A DNA stretch of 64,000 nucleotides from Waddliaceae bacterium (lineage in GTDB: Bacteria; Chlamydiota; Chlamydiia; Chlamydiales; GCA-2709385). The DNA is taken from assembly GCA_002709385.1 (NCBI GenBank), contig PAQS01000036.1, forward strand, positions 42,678-106,677, in the 5' to 3' direction. The translations under genes and the position numbers were made by a program. The notes below the pieces were generated by a model. It had not been told where the DNA came from. It searched no databases and saw only the letters and a list, made by a program, of their open reading frames with translations. This document shows, one piece after another, positions 1 to 8,729 of this stretch (position 1 is the first letter of the stretch; each line of letters opens with the position of its first letter).

Positions 1-1
1 T

Positions 2-3000
2 GTGTTAGTTCTAACGATCTATAACATCCTTCCTACGATTTTTTATTATAGCAATTCTTTGCGCTCACCTATAGATGAAACGCGAAGTGAAGCTATAGTA
101 AGTTCGCTTGTTAAGCGAGTGAACTTATTAGAGAAGGATGCGGTTGACTGGCTTCATTCCTATTGTAAACATCTTACATTAAAACCTCAGTCTATTGAGT
201 TAGATAAGAGTAACCCTAAATTTATTCGGGTAACTTTTTCTAATACAGAAGAAGCTGAAGTTTTACGTAGGTTCTTACCTAATGCCGGGTCTCTTATCCC
301 CTTTGTTCCTGCACAGCTACAGGTAGCAAGAGAAGATAACGATCCTTTAGTGGTATCTGTTGAGCGTCGCATTGGCATTCATTTGGATAGTTCTGAAGAC
401 AAGCTGTTCCAGTTTGCTTCGAAGCGCGACAAAAATGACCAAATCGCTCCTTTATATCGTGATCTGATTTATGACCGAATTATTGAAGCAGCTCATGTAA
501 TTGCTGGTCCAAGTAGAACAGGTTTACAAGTAGAACTTGCTTTACACTCGCAATTACAAGATCAGAGCATTGATACTTTGGTTGCTTTATCAAAAGAATT
601 GAATGACATCATTTCAACTTTTGGTATTGAGAGTGATTTAGCTCAGCGTTACATCAGAAGTTTTTCACAAAGCTCTGAAGAGACGCCAAGTCAGTTGGTT
701 CATAAGCTCACTTCGAAAATAGAGACAGCTTCTTCTCAAATTGATTCTCAACAAAAATCTATTTTGGCTGAACAGCAACGTCTGCAAGAAGATGGTCTTT
801 TCTTAGATCCAACAAAAGAGCAAATGCTAGACGTATTAGTACGTCAAAAGGCTAGCTTGGATGAAGCAGGTAAAACACTTCGCAGTCAAAGTTCTTCTTT
901 TTCTGCAGCGAAGACACCATTAACTCGTGTCCAATTGAGAGAGCTTTTACGCTCTGTAGAAAATTCTGAAGTTCAAACTTTAGATTTGTCTACTTACCAC
1001 CCTTATATTAAGGGGTTGGTTATTGACTGGGATAGCAGCACTCTTGATTTTGATCTATATTCAGATGTTAGTGAAATTTTATTCAAAGACTCTCAAAGCG
1101 AAGTAGAAGCTTATCAGCGCGATAGACTCAAGCAATACGTGATCAATGATATTGCTCGAATTTCTCGTCTCGCAGATGAAAAAATTAGTCCTACAACTAA
1201 TGGCTTCGCCTTATCTTTCGACGAACTGAACAATAGTCGTAGTTTTCTTTTACTTGATCTTGGGGTTTTAGCTGAGCAGCAAGCTGAACAGATTCTTTCT
1301 GAATTGGACCGCTCATGGATTCCTCAGCATTCAGACTTACTTCGCAGCTCTTTTCCATTATGGAGTTACGGAGAGTTTCAAGACTTACCTCTTCAAGAGC
1401 AAAAACTAGGTTTGATGGTTTATGCTCCAGGTATGTACGAAACTGAAGCTCACAAAGGCTTTAGAAGAAACTCTATATATGTTGTTGCACGTGGAATTTC
1501 CGACCTTGTAAAGCAATACGAAGAGTTTCCAGAAAGTCCAGAAAGTATCACTCTGCTTCAAGATTTTGATAGCTTAAGAGCTATCCTGCAAAGAAATGGC
1601 TTTTTTGGTTATCCAGGAGCTTCTTTCGGAATCGATGAACAGTATAAAAATGATTACATTTTTGAGTTAAACGAATACTATGCTGATCTGGTTGCTGCTA
1701 CTCGTGAAAATATGAGTGTTCATGGTAGCAAGCGTTTTGCTGTGTTAGAGTTCACTGATATTGAACAACGTTTACTTACTGAGAATGAAATCGATAAACA
1801 GCGTCACGAAGATTTATTGAAATGGCGTGAAGATTTCCAAATCGCTCAGGTAGATATGAACCCAATGGCTAAGTACCGGGTTCCACCACCGACAAAGAAT
1901 GTATTCGTAGAAAATTTCAAATTGAATACGAAAAAATATTTCCGTGGTGATGAGCGAAAAGTTCTAAAGTTAGGTTTAGACCTTGCTGGTGGTAAGAGTG
2001 TTGTTATTGGTCTTCTTGACCAAGCACAGCGTCCTGTTACTGATCCAGAGGACATTTCACAAGCAGTAAATGAGCTATACAACCGTGTAAACCGCATGGG
2101 TGTTTCCGAAGTAAGTATTCGCTCGGAAGGCAATAACATTATTCTCGACTTTCCTGGTTCACAAGGAATTTCAGCTAGTGAATTGATTAGTGCTTCTGCG
2201 ATGTACTTTCACATCGTTAATGAGCAGTTTTCATTGAAAAATCCAGCTTTAGCAGAGACTGTTAATCAGTTTTTACAACAAGTATGGAATGAAGCAGTGG
2301 TGACCAATCGTCAAACCGCAGCAGAAGTTAATGAAATCGCTTGGGAACACTTAGGAGGAGATCCTGAAACTGGACAAGTTGCGCGTCCTCGTAATGAGTA
2401 TGCACGTACACTTTATGATAATGGACTTCGTATTGCGAGCCCTAAAAAAGATGTAGCGAGCAACACTTTCAATGATACTTTATCTTCTATTGCAGTATTG
2501 CGAGGTGAAGATCATAGTGAATGGATGGGACAGAACCACCCTCTTATGGTCGTTTTCCATAATTATGCCTTAGAAGGTGCGAATTTAAGTAACATTCAAG
2601 TGGGTTACGATCCAAGCCAAGGAAATATTCTTAGCTTTAGCGTACTGAATTCTTACAAAGATAAAGAGCGTCGAGCTGAAAGTCCTGTAAAAGATTTTTC
2701 CGCATGGACTTCTCAATTTGCAGAAGACAAGATTGGTGGAACAATCAAAGAATCGTACTCCAATGGTAATGGCTGGCGTATGGCCATCATTCTTAATGGA
2801 GAAGTTGTAAGTGCTCCTACTTTAAATGTTGCACTAACAGACAACGCATCGATTCATGGTAACTTCACACAGCGTGAGATCAATCATCTTGCAGCTGATT
2901 TAAAAGCAGGTTCCTTAAGTTTTCAGCCACAGATTCTTTCAGAAGTGAATGTGAGCCCTGACTTAGGAAGAGAAGAACGAAATAGTGGCTTGATTGCTTC

Positions 3001-4504
3001 TGGTCTCGGACTTTTCCTTGTAATTGCCATCATGATTTTATACTACCGCTTTGCTGGGGTGGTTGCTTCTGTGGCTGTTCTCTTTAACTTGCTTATCATG
3101 TGGGGAGTTCTACAGAACTTAGATGCTGCACTTACTCTTCCAGGGATTGCGGGTATCATCTTGACTATGGGTATGGCTGTGGATGCTAACGTTCTAGTAT
3201 TCGAGCGTATCCGCGAAGAGTTTTCGATTAGTCAAAGAATTGGCTCTGCAATACAAGCTGGGTACCGTAAAGCGTTTACTGCAATTATTGACTCTAACTT
3301 AACAACAGTGATTGCTGCTGTTATTTTGATTCAATTTGATTCAGGACCAATTAAAGGGTTTGCGCTGACATTGATCATCGGTATTGTATCCTCTATGTTT
3401 ACAGCCTTGTTCATGACACGTTACTTTTTTGCTGGCTGGGTACAGTCAAGTCAAAATAAAGAACTTCCTATGCCAAATACCCTACGCCATACAAGCTTTG
3501 ATTTTCTTGCTAAGAAGACAATCGCAATTGCTTGTTCACTTGCATTGATTGTGGCTGGAATGGGTCTGCTTTATCAGCAGAAGCAAACAATACTTGGCAT
3601 GGACTTCACTGGTGGTTACTCTCTCAGTGTTGAAATGAACGAGAAAGAAGGAGTTACTTCTTACCGAAAAATGGCGAACGAAATTTTGTTTGATCAAGGC
3701 TTGTCTAGTGGTGATTTCTCTGTGCACGTTTTAAATCGTCCAACTCAGCTACGCCTACAGTTTGCAATGAGCATGGAAGAGTCCGGTTACCCATTTTCTG
3801 GTATGGAAGAAGAACAATCTTCTGAAGACTATGAATATGCATACCTAGCTAATCCACGCCTTGCTTGGGTAGTAAAAACCCTAGAAGAAGGTGGCTTGAG
3901 TATTCGTGAAGATCAGTTGAGTCAACTTGATCAGAACTGGCGAGTGATGTCAGGGCAGTTCTCTGACTCTATGCGTAATAGTGCAATCATTGGTTTACTT
4001 CTTGCCCTAGTTGCCATCTTGATCTACATTACATTCCGTTTTGAATTCAAATATGGAATTAGTGCGATCATTGCTATTGTACACGACGTATTGATCTCAT
4101 TAGCAGCACTTGCATTCCTTCATAAAATTGGCTTGAACGTTCAAATTGACCTTGCGGTTGTTGGAGCGATCATGACTATTATCGGGTACTCTTTGAATGA
4201 TACAATTATTGTATTTGACCGTATTCGCGAAGATGCAAGAATTCTGCGTAAAATGTCTTTTTCAGAAGTTATTAACCATGCCATCAATATTACATTGAGC
4301 CGTACTTTGATGACATCTGGAACTACATTAGCTGTTTTAGTATCGCTTGTACTATTTGGAGGCCCGAATATTTTCCCACTAGCTATTGTGATGCTACTTG
4401 GGGTTATATTTGGAACTTTTTCTTCCCTATTCATTGTTTCTCCAATCATGCTTTATTTTCATGATAGAGAAGAGCAGATGCAAGAAAACGCGCTTACTAC
4501 ATAG
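2..4504 (+). CDS. secDF: SecD-SecF fusion protein translocase subunit, 5' partial
   Basis: Accessory subunit of the Sec translocon that uses the proton gradient to help pull exported proteins across the inner membrane. About 1500 codons are visible. The frame is open from the first base and begins inside the first membrane segment, so the true start lies upstream. After a long chlamydia-type extracytoplasmic region (about residues 30-650) comes the SecD signature LGLDLAGG (about 659), a six-helix bundle with MAVDANVLVFERIREE (about 1058), then the SecF half starting near GMDFTGGYSLSVEM (about 1200) and its helices with GYSLNDTIIVFDRIRED. Fused SecDF followed by recJ is the order known from Chlamydia (CT448-CT447). 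The family call is very secure; only the 5' end is missing. Confidence 0.96.
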   Translation: MLVLTIYNILPTIFYYSNSLRSPIDETRSEAIVSSLVKRVNLLEKDAVDWLHSYCKHLTLKPQSIELDKSNPKFIRVTFSNTEEAEVLRRFLPNAGSLIPFVPAQLQVAREDNDPLVVSVERRIGIHLDSSEDKLFQFASKRDKNDQIAPLYRDLIYDRIIEAAHVIAGPSRTGLQVELALHSQLQDQSIDTLVALSKELNDIISTFGIESDLAQRYIRSFSQSSEETPSQLVHKLTSKIETASSQIDSQQKSILAEQQRLQEDGLFLDPTKEQMLDVLVRQKASLDEAGKTLRSQSSSFSAAKTPLTRVQLRELLRSVENSEVQTLDLSTYHPYIKGLVIDWDSSTLDFDLYSDVSEILFKDSQSEVEAYQRDRLKQYVINDIARISRLADEKISPTTNGFALSFDELNNSRSFLLLDLGVLAEQQAEQILSELDRSWIPQHSDLLRSSFPLWSYGEFQDLPLQEQKLGLMVYAPGMYETEAHKGFRRNSIYVVARGISDLVKQYEEFPESPESITLLQDFDSLRAILQRNGFFGYPGASFGIDEQYKNDYIFELNEYYADLVAATRENMSVHGSKRFAVLEFTDIEQRLLTENEIDKQRHEDLLKWREDFQIAQVDMNPMAKYRVPPPTKNVFVENFKLNTKKYFRGDERKVLKLGLDLAGGKSVVIGLLDQAQRPVTDPEDISQAVNELYNRVNRMGVSEVSIRSEGNNIILDFPGSQGISASELISASAMYFHIVNEQFSLKNPALAETVNQFLQQVWNEAVVTNRQTAAEVNEIAWEHLGGDPETGQVARPRNEYARTLYDNGLRIASPKKDVASNTFNDTLSSIAVLRGEDHSEWMGQNHPLMVVFHNYALEGANLSNIQVGYDPSQGNILSFSVLNSYKDKERRAESPVKDFSAWTSQFAEDKIGGTIKESYSNGNGWRMAIILNGEVVSAPTLNVALTDNASIHGNFTQREINHLAADLKAGSLSFQPQILSEVNVSPDLGREERNSGLIASGLGLFLVIAIMILYYRFAGVVASVAVLFNLLIMWGVLQNLDAALTLPGIAGIILTMGMAVDANVLVFERIREEFSISQRIGSAIQAGYRKAFTAIIDSNLTTVIAAVILIQFDSGPIKGFALTLIIGIVSSMFTALFMTRYFFAGWVQSSQNKELPMPNTLRHTSFDFLAKKTIAIACSLALIVAGMGLLYQQKQTILGMDFTGGYSLSVEMNEKEGVTSYRKMANEILFDQGLSSGDFSVHVLNRPTQLRLQFAMSMEESGYPFSGMEEEQSSEDYEYAYLANPRLAWVVKTLEEGGLSIREDQLSQLDQNWRVMSGQFSDSMRNSAIIGLLLALVAILIYITFRFEFKYGISAIIAIVHDVLISLAALAFLHKIGLNVQIDLAVVGAIMTIIGYSLNDTIIVFDRIREDARILRKMSFSEVINHAINITLSRTLMTSGTTLAVLVSLVLFGGPNIFPLAIVMLLGVIFGTFSSLFIVSPIMLYFHDREEQMQENALTT

Positions 4505-4521
4505 TAAGAAACCTCAACAGA

Positions 4522-4626
4522 GCTGGCACATATCTTTGTGCCAGCCTGAATATTCAAATGCTCGTCTAATTTCATCGAAGCAGGTGACCAAAATGGTCTA
4601 TCTTCGTATAATCCAGCTTTAGCTGG
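4522..4626 (+). other. three consecutive hairpins between secDF and recJ
   Basis: Three stems lie in a row in the 255-base gap. The first is GCTGGCACA/TGTGCCAGC (4522-4545). The second is nested, with CGAAG/CTTCG outside (4576-4606) and GACCA/TGGTC inside. The third is CCAGCT/AGCTGG (4613-4626). None is followed by a run of T, so they are not textbook intrinsic terminators. They could be a weak terminator, an mRNA-stabilising 3' end or a small structured RNA. The stems are visible in the sequence; their role is unknown. Confidence 0.5.
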
Positions 4627-4759
4627 GCGATCCATAGACAGCAGCTAAACTAAGCAGAGCTACATACGCAAATACGTTTTAAGCAATGAGCTATTACCTA
4701 AAATCGGTGAGGTTATTCTTTTTATTGGGAAAATCTGACTGTGCTGGAGCACAAACACA

Positions 4760-6499
4760 ATGAATCAAATTCCGAAACCCAAGGACCCTATCTGGATTTA
4801 CCCCACTGAAGCACCTGATTGGCGTCAACAAATTGTTGAAGAATTCAATTTACATCCTGTTACAGCGCAGATTTTGGTTTCTCGTGGTTTCAACACCCTG
4901 GATGAAATTAACCATTACCTTTACGCCAAGCTACCAGATCTACACCCTCCCCATCTTTTTGCAGATATGCCTGCAGCCGTCGAACGTGTATGCCAAGCTC
5001 TAGAGAGAGAAGAAGGTATTTTAATTTACGGTGACAATGATGTAGACGGAATGACGGGAACAGCACTGCTTACCGAATTTCTTCGCCGTATGGGTGGCAA
5101 TGTACTATTCTATGTCGCTAACCGCAATTCTCTACGTCAAAGTGTCATCTTAGACGCACTTCATTATGGCCTTGCACATGAATGCAAGCTTATCATTACA
5201 GTAGATTGTGGAATCACATCTACTACTGAAATTGAAGAAATTCTTAATCAGCACGTAGATGTAATCATTACCGATCACCATGAACCAACTGATCGCTTAC
5301 CACGCTGTTGTGCTACACTGAATCCCAAGTTAAAAGATAGTAACTATCCTAACCGAGATTTAACCGGAGTAGGGGTAGCGTTTAAATTTGCTCATGCGGT
5401 AACAAATCGCCTTGTTTCAGACGGGATTTTAAAAGCAAATAAAACAGACCTTAAGAGCTACCTTGATCTTGTCGCTTTAGGGACCATATCTGATATGGGT
5501 GCTCTACTTGGAGAAAACCGAATATTAGTTCGTTATGGTTTAAAAGAATTAAGGCAAACTCAGAGAATCGGCCTATCTAAACTTCTTGAAGTATGTGATT
5601 TAGATACAAACCGTTATATTTCTGCTGCAGATGTTGCTTCCAAAATAGCTCCTCGATTAAACAGCCTTGGGCGTATAGCAGATCCAGCAAAAGGTGTAGA
5701 ACTTCTCTTATGTAGAAATGCTCGTAAAGCAGAAGACTTAGCTCTCGAACTAGATCTAAATAACCAAGAGCGGCAGAAAATAGAACGAGGAATGGCAGAA
5801 CATCTTGAAGAGACAATCATTGAAAACCCGTCCCTTTTAGATCATAAAGCTATCGTCGTAGTTTCAGATCAGTGGCATCCTGGTGTCATTGCTATTTTAA
5901 CGACTCGCCTATCTAAGTCTTATAACCGCCCTGTTGTACTCATTGCTATTGAAGACGGCATCGGTAAAGGCTCTATGCGGTCTATCCCTGCATTTCCTCT
6001 TCTTCCCCCTCTTAAAGATAATGCAGACTTGCTTCTTAACTTTGGTGGGCACGACTTTGCTGCAGGTTTAACGATTGAAGAAAATCATATCGATACTTTC
6101 GTTAAACGTTTCTTAGAAGCTGCAGACAGAAGTTTAGAAGCGAAAGATGTGGCTCCAAAACTTTATCTTGATGCCGGAGTAAAATTTAGTGATCTCACTT
6201 TTGACTTCATGGAATCTTTGCGCTTACTGGAGCCTTTTGGAAATGAAAACCAACAGCCTTTACTTTACTGTAAAGTTACTCAAGCGTGGCCACCTAAAGT
6301 TGTGGGAAAAACACATTTAAAGCTCTATCTTGAGAATGATGGACGTATGCTAGAAGGGATTGCATTCGGTATGGGGCATGACCTACCTAGACTACGAAGA
6401 CGCAATCTAAATCTAGAGCTTGCTTTTTCACCTCAAGTTAACCTATTTCAAAACAAAGCAAGTATTCAATTACTCGCTCGGGACTATCATATTCTATAA
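4760..6499 (+). CDS. recJ: single-stranded-DNA-specific 5'-3' exonuclease RecJ
   Basis: DHH-family exonuclease that resects 5' ends in recombination and mismatch repair. At 579 aa it has the normal length. The metal-binding motifs are in order: GDNDVDG (about residues 92-98, where the second position of the usual DYDADG-type motif is Asn but the Asp residues remain), VDCGI, TDHHEP (about 174), a conserved SDMGAL block, and the DHHA1 signature NFGGHDFAAGL (about 427). An OB-like C-terminal region follows. The first ATG is used. The next gene begins 5 bases after its stop, suggesting co-transcription. Position after secDF matches Chlamydia. Confidence 0.95.
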   Translation: MNQIPKPKDPIWIYPTEAPDWRQQIVEEFNLHPVTAQILVSRGFNTLDEINHYLYAKLPDLHPPHLFADMPAAVERVCQALEREEGILIYGDNDVDGMTGTALLTEFLRRMGGNVLFYVANRNSLRQSVILDALHYGLAHECKLIITVDCGITSTTEIEEILNQHVDVIITDHHEPTDRLPRCCATLNPKLKDSNYPNRDLTGVGVAFKFAHAVTNRLVSDGILKANKTDLKSYLDLVALGTISDMGALLGENRILVRYGLKELRQTQRIGLSKLLEVCDLDTNRYISAADVASKIAPRLNSLGRIADPAKGVELLLCRNARKAEDLALELDLNNQERQKIERGMAEHLEETIIENPSLLDHKAIVVVSDQWHPGVIAILTTRLSKSYNRPVVLIAIEDGIGKGSMRSIPAFPLLPPLKDNADLLLNFGGHDFAAGLTIEENHIDTFVKRFLEAADRSLEAKDVAPKLYLDAGVKFSDLTFDFMESLRLLEPFGNENQQPLLYCKVTQAWPPKVVGKTHLKLYLENDGRMLEGIAFGMGHDLPRLRRRNLNLELAFSPQVNLFQNKASIQLLARDYHIL

Positions 6500-6504
6500 T
6501 TCAC

Positions 6505-7806
6505 ATGTCTATTGAAAAAAACGATTTAGTCACCGGAACAATCGAAAGCATTGCTTCTGGCGGAGAAGGTATTCTACGCCTTGATAGCGGTTTGGTTGTT
6601 TTCGTTCCTTTTACAGCAATAGGTGACCAGCTTTCTGTCCGTATCCTAAATAAAAAAAAGCGCTTTGCTCGAGGTGTCATTCACGAGCTATTTTCACCTG
6701 GAAAAGATCGAGTCATTCCCAAATGCCCTCTTTTCACAAAATGCCCAGGTTGTCAATTACAACACCTGGATTATTCAACACAGTGTAAAGCAAAGCAACA
6801 ACACGTTTACGATGCATTGAAGCGAATTGGAAAACTTTCTCTTCAGGATCCATTACCTATTCGAGAGGCAAAAGCAATTTGGGCTTATCGAAGACATATA
6901 CGCCTACATTTCATAAAAACGAAGCAATCCTTTGAAATGGGCTACTATGGGTGGGATAATCAATCGCTTCTTAACGTGCGTACTTGTCCAATTTTCACCA
7001 GCAATGAAGATAAAGCCATAGAAGAGATACGCCAGGCACTCTTTTGTGACAAAGTAGAAAACCTCAAAGGTTCGGTGAAAATTTTTAAAGTTGAAGAAGA
7101 GAAAAAATCAGCTCATTTTGTACTAGAAGAAAAGCCTTCTAAAGGACTCAAAGCATCCCTAGAACAACTTCTATCTACTCAAACAGATTGGAGTTCATTT
7201 TTAATAGAAAGTCCCGATGGAGAAGAAACACTAGGTCAACATACACATAAAATTCAAGTACATAGTCTCGATTTCAACTTCTCTCCTAGAAGCTTCTTAC
7301 AAAATCACCCCGAACAAAGCGAACAAATCCTTCATTCACTCGTAGACTACACACGCTCAATCAAAGCAAAACGAGTACTAGATCTCTATTCAGGAATAGG
7401 AATTAGTTCTATTTTAATTGCTAAAGATGGAATCGAGGTTTTAGGTATCGAAGGTAATCCCACAGCTGTACAGCTTGCCAAAGATAATGCTAGAAAACAC
7501 CAGTGTATGGGATCCCGCTTTAAAAGAGCCGATGTGGCTCGGGTCATTAAACAAGAACTGCGTCAATTTCAACCTGATCTTGTAATTGTTAACCCACCTC
7601 GCACAGGACTCCACGATCAAGTCATTAATAGCCTCATCGAGGTACCTGTTAAGCATCTCGTCTATATTTCATGCATGCCTTCTACTTTAGCAAGAGATCT
7701 GCATAAACTTTGTGAACAAGTTTATCACTGGGACTCTGGGCAGTGCTTTGATATGTTTCCACACACTCAACACGTTGAGACATTTTGCATTTTATCTGCG
7801 AAATAA
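6505..7806 (+). CDS. rlmD: 23S rRNA (uracil-5-)-methyltransferase, RlmD/RumA type
   Basis: SAM-dependent RNA m5U methyltransferase of the TrmA/RlmC/RlmD family, 433 aa. An N-terminal TRAM-like beta domain (about residues 5-60) is followed by a [4Fe-4S] cysteine set, CPLFTKCPGCQLQH plus a later Cys in SCPIF-like context, as in RumA. The C-terminal Rossmann methyltransferase contains DLYSGIGISSILIA, NPPRTGL and the catalytic-cysteine segment VYISCMPSTLARD, with the general base in QHVETF. RlmD (U1939) is the most likely member because of the FeS cluster and length, but RlmC-type specificity cannot be excluded. It sits 5 bases after recJ and ends at a strong hairpin. Confidence 0.88.
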   Translation: MSIEKNDLVTGTIESIASGGEGILRLDSGLVVFVPFTAIGDQLSVRILNKKKRFARGVIHELFSPGKDRVIPKCPLFTKCPGCQLQHLDYSTQCKAKQQHVYDALKRIGKLSLQDPLPIREAKAIWAYRRHIRLHFIKTKQSFEMGYYGWDNQSLLNVRTCPIFTSNEDKAIEEIRQALFCDKVENLKGSVKIFKVEEEKKSAHFVLEEKPSKGLKASLEQLLSTQTDWSSFLIESPDGEETLGQHTHKIQVHSLDFNFSPRSFLQNHPEQSEQILHSLVDYTRSIKAKRVLDLYSGIGISSILIAKDGIEVLGIEGNPTAVQLAKDNARKHQCMGSRFKRADVARVIKQELRQFQPDLVIVNPPRTGLHDQVINSLIEVPVKHLVYISCMPSTLARDLHKLCEQVYHWDSGQCFDMFPHTQHVETFCILSAK

Positions 7807-7810
7807 AAAA

Positions 7811-7843
7811 AACCCTTCTTTTACTTAAGGTAAAAGAAGGGTT
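7811..7843. terminator. bidirectional intrinsic terminator between rlmD and euo
   Basis: A perfect 14-bp stem AACCCTTCTTTTAC / GTAAAAGAAGGGTT with loop TTAAG (loop 7825-7829) lies between two convergent genes. A-rich and T-rich flanks on both sides would let it act in both directions. It is 4 bases after the methyltransferase stop and 31 bases after the euo stop on the other strand. Confidence 0.85.
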
Positions 7844-7873
7844 TTACAAAATAAGAGTCAAAAGCTTAGCTAA

Positions 7874-8365
7874 TTAGCTTGCTTTTGTTTCTTCTTCGCT
7901 TTTCTTTTCGATGAACTTACCACGGTATTCGTTCACATCATCAATGTGAATCACCCAAGCAGCACCTTTACGGTGAGCTTTAAGCATTCCAACGCGAGTA
8001 GCGTAGTAGATCTTTTGTGCAGGAACGCTTAACATACGAGCAACCTGATTTACCGAGAAACAGCCACGAGCGTTATCAAACAACAACTCGCCATCGTACA
8101 TAGACTTTGCACGAGAATACTTCTGGCGACGGTACTCTTCTAAATGATCTAAATCAATCGTCCAACGACTTGCTACTTTACGTGCTTTTAGCTTTCCAAG
8201 CTTAATCGCTACGTAAATCGCCTGGCGTGTTACGTTATTAATTTTAGCAGCCTCAGTAATTGAAACAATACGCTCATCTGAATTCTTTCCCTCTTCAGAA
8301 TTCGCGCCAGGAAGATCTAGCCCCCCCTCTTCTTCAATAACGGCTTGACCTTTCTCTTCAGTCAT
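7874..8365 (-). CDS. euo: EUO-like developmental transcription regulator
   Basis: Homologue of the chlamydial early-upstream-ORF protein, a DNA-binding repressor of late genes during the replicative stage. The 163-aa product has two excisionase/MerR-like helix-turn-helix units. The first is about residues 32-80 (SITEAAKINNVTRQAIYVAI, then KARKVASRWTID). The second is about 100-150 (FSVNQVARMLSVPAQKIYYA, then KAHRKGAAWVI). The N-terminal 30 residues are acidic and low-complexity and include a run of seven G (8321-8327 on the plus strand as C). ATG start, preceded by GGAG at 8 bases. Its place next to recJ and near gltX matches CT446. EUO identity rests on family pattern and neighbourhood. Confidence 0.88.
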   Translation of the reverse strand: MTEEKGQAVIEEEGGLDLPGANSEEGKNSDERIVSITEAAKINNVTRQAIYVAIKLGKLKARKVASRWTIDLDHLEEYRRQKYSRAKSMYDGELLFDNARGCFSVNQVARMLSVPAQKIYYATRVGMLKAHRKGAAWVIHIDDVNEYRGKFIEKKSEEETKAS

Positions 8366-8729
8366 TTTGTAATCTCCAAAAAAAAATTATGCTAACAAAT
8401 GAAAACTTTCTTATATGCGAAATAATATAGTTCAAATCTATGAAAAAACATTTGTAAATTTGACATAGAGTAACGATTATACAAAATAAATGATTATAAA
8501 CAAGCTACTTTTTTTGAAACTTTCAAATTTATTTATTTAAAAGTTTGTTTTACATTTTTTTAATCCTTTAACCCTTACCCCTTGCACTACTAAAATCAAT
8601 TTGATGGCTAAAAAGCATAATAGCCAGCTATTCTACAGATAAAAGGTAAACAGCTCTAATTCCTATGTTCCAGCTTAAGTAGCTGATTTATAGGTAATTT
8701 CTACTTATTAAGAGACAAGGAGATCCTGC
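8366..8729. promoter_or_regulatory. AT-rich divergent intergenic region between euo and tsp
   Basis: This 364-base gap holds no gene. It is very AT-rich and must carry the promoters of the divergent euo and tsp genes. An imperfect inverted repeat AAACTTT/AAAGTTT occurs near 8515-8550. EUO is known to bind AT-rich DNA upstream of its targets, so self-binding here is possible but is only inference. I could not assign -35/-10 boxes with confidence. Confidence 0.5.

Noticed and set aside
2..60. GTG at base 2 as the secDF start
   Set aside because: The frame is already inside a membrane helix; the gene clearly begins upstream of the window.
1846..2139. Antisense ORFs inside secDF, fusA and other long genes
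   Set aside because: They mirror strong coding frames and have no family features or ribosome sites.
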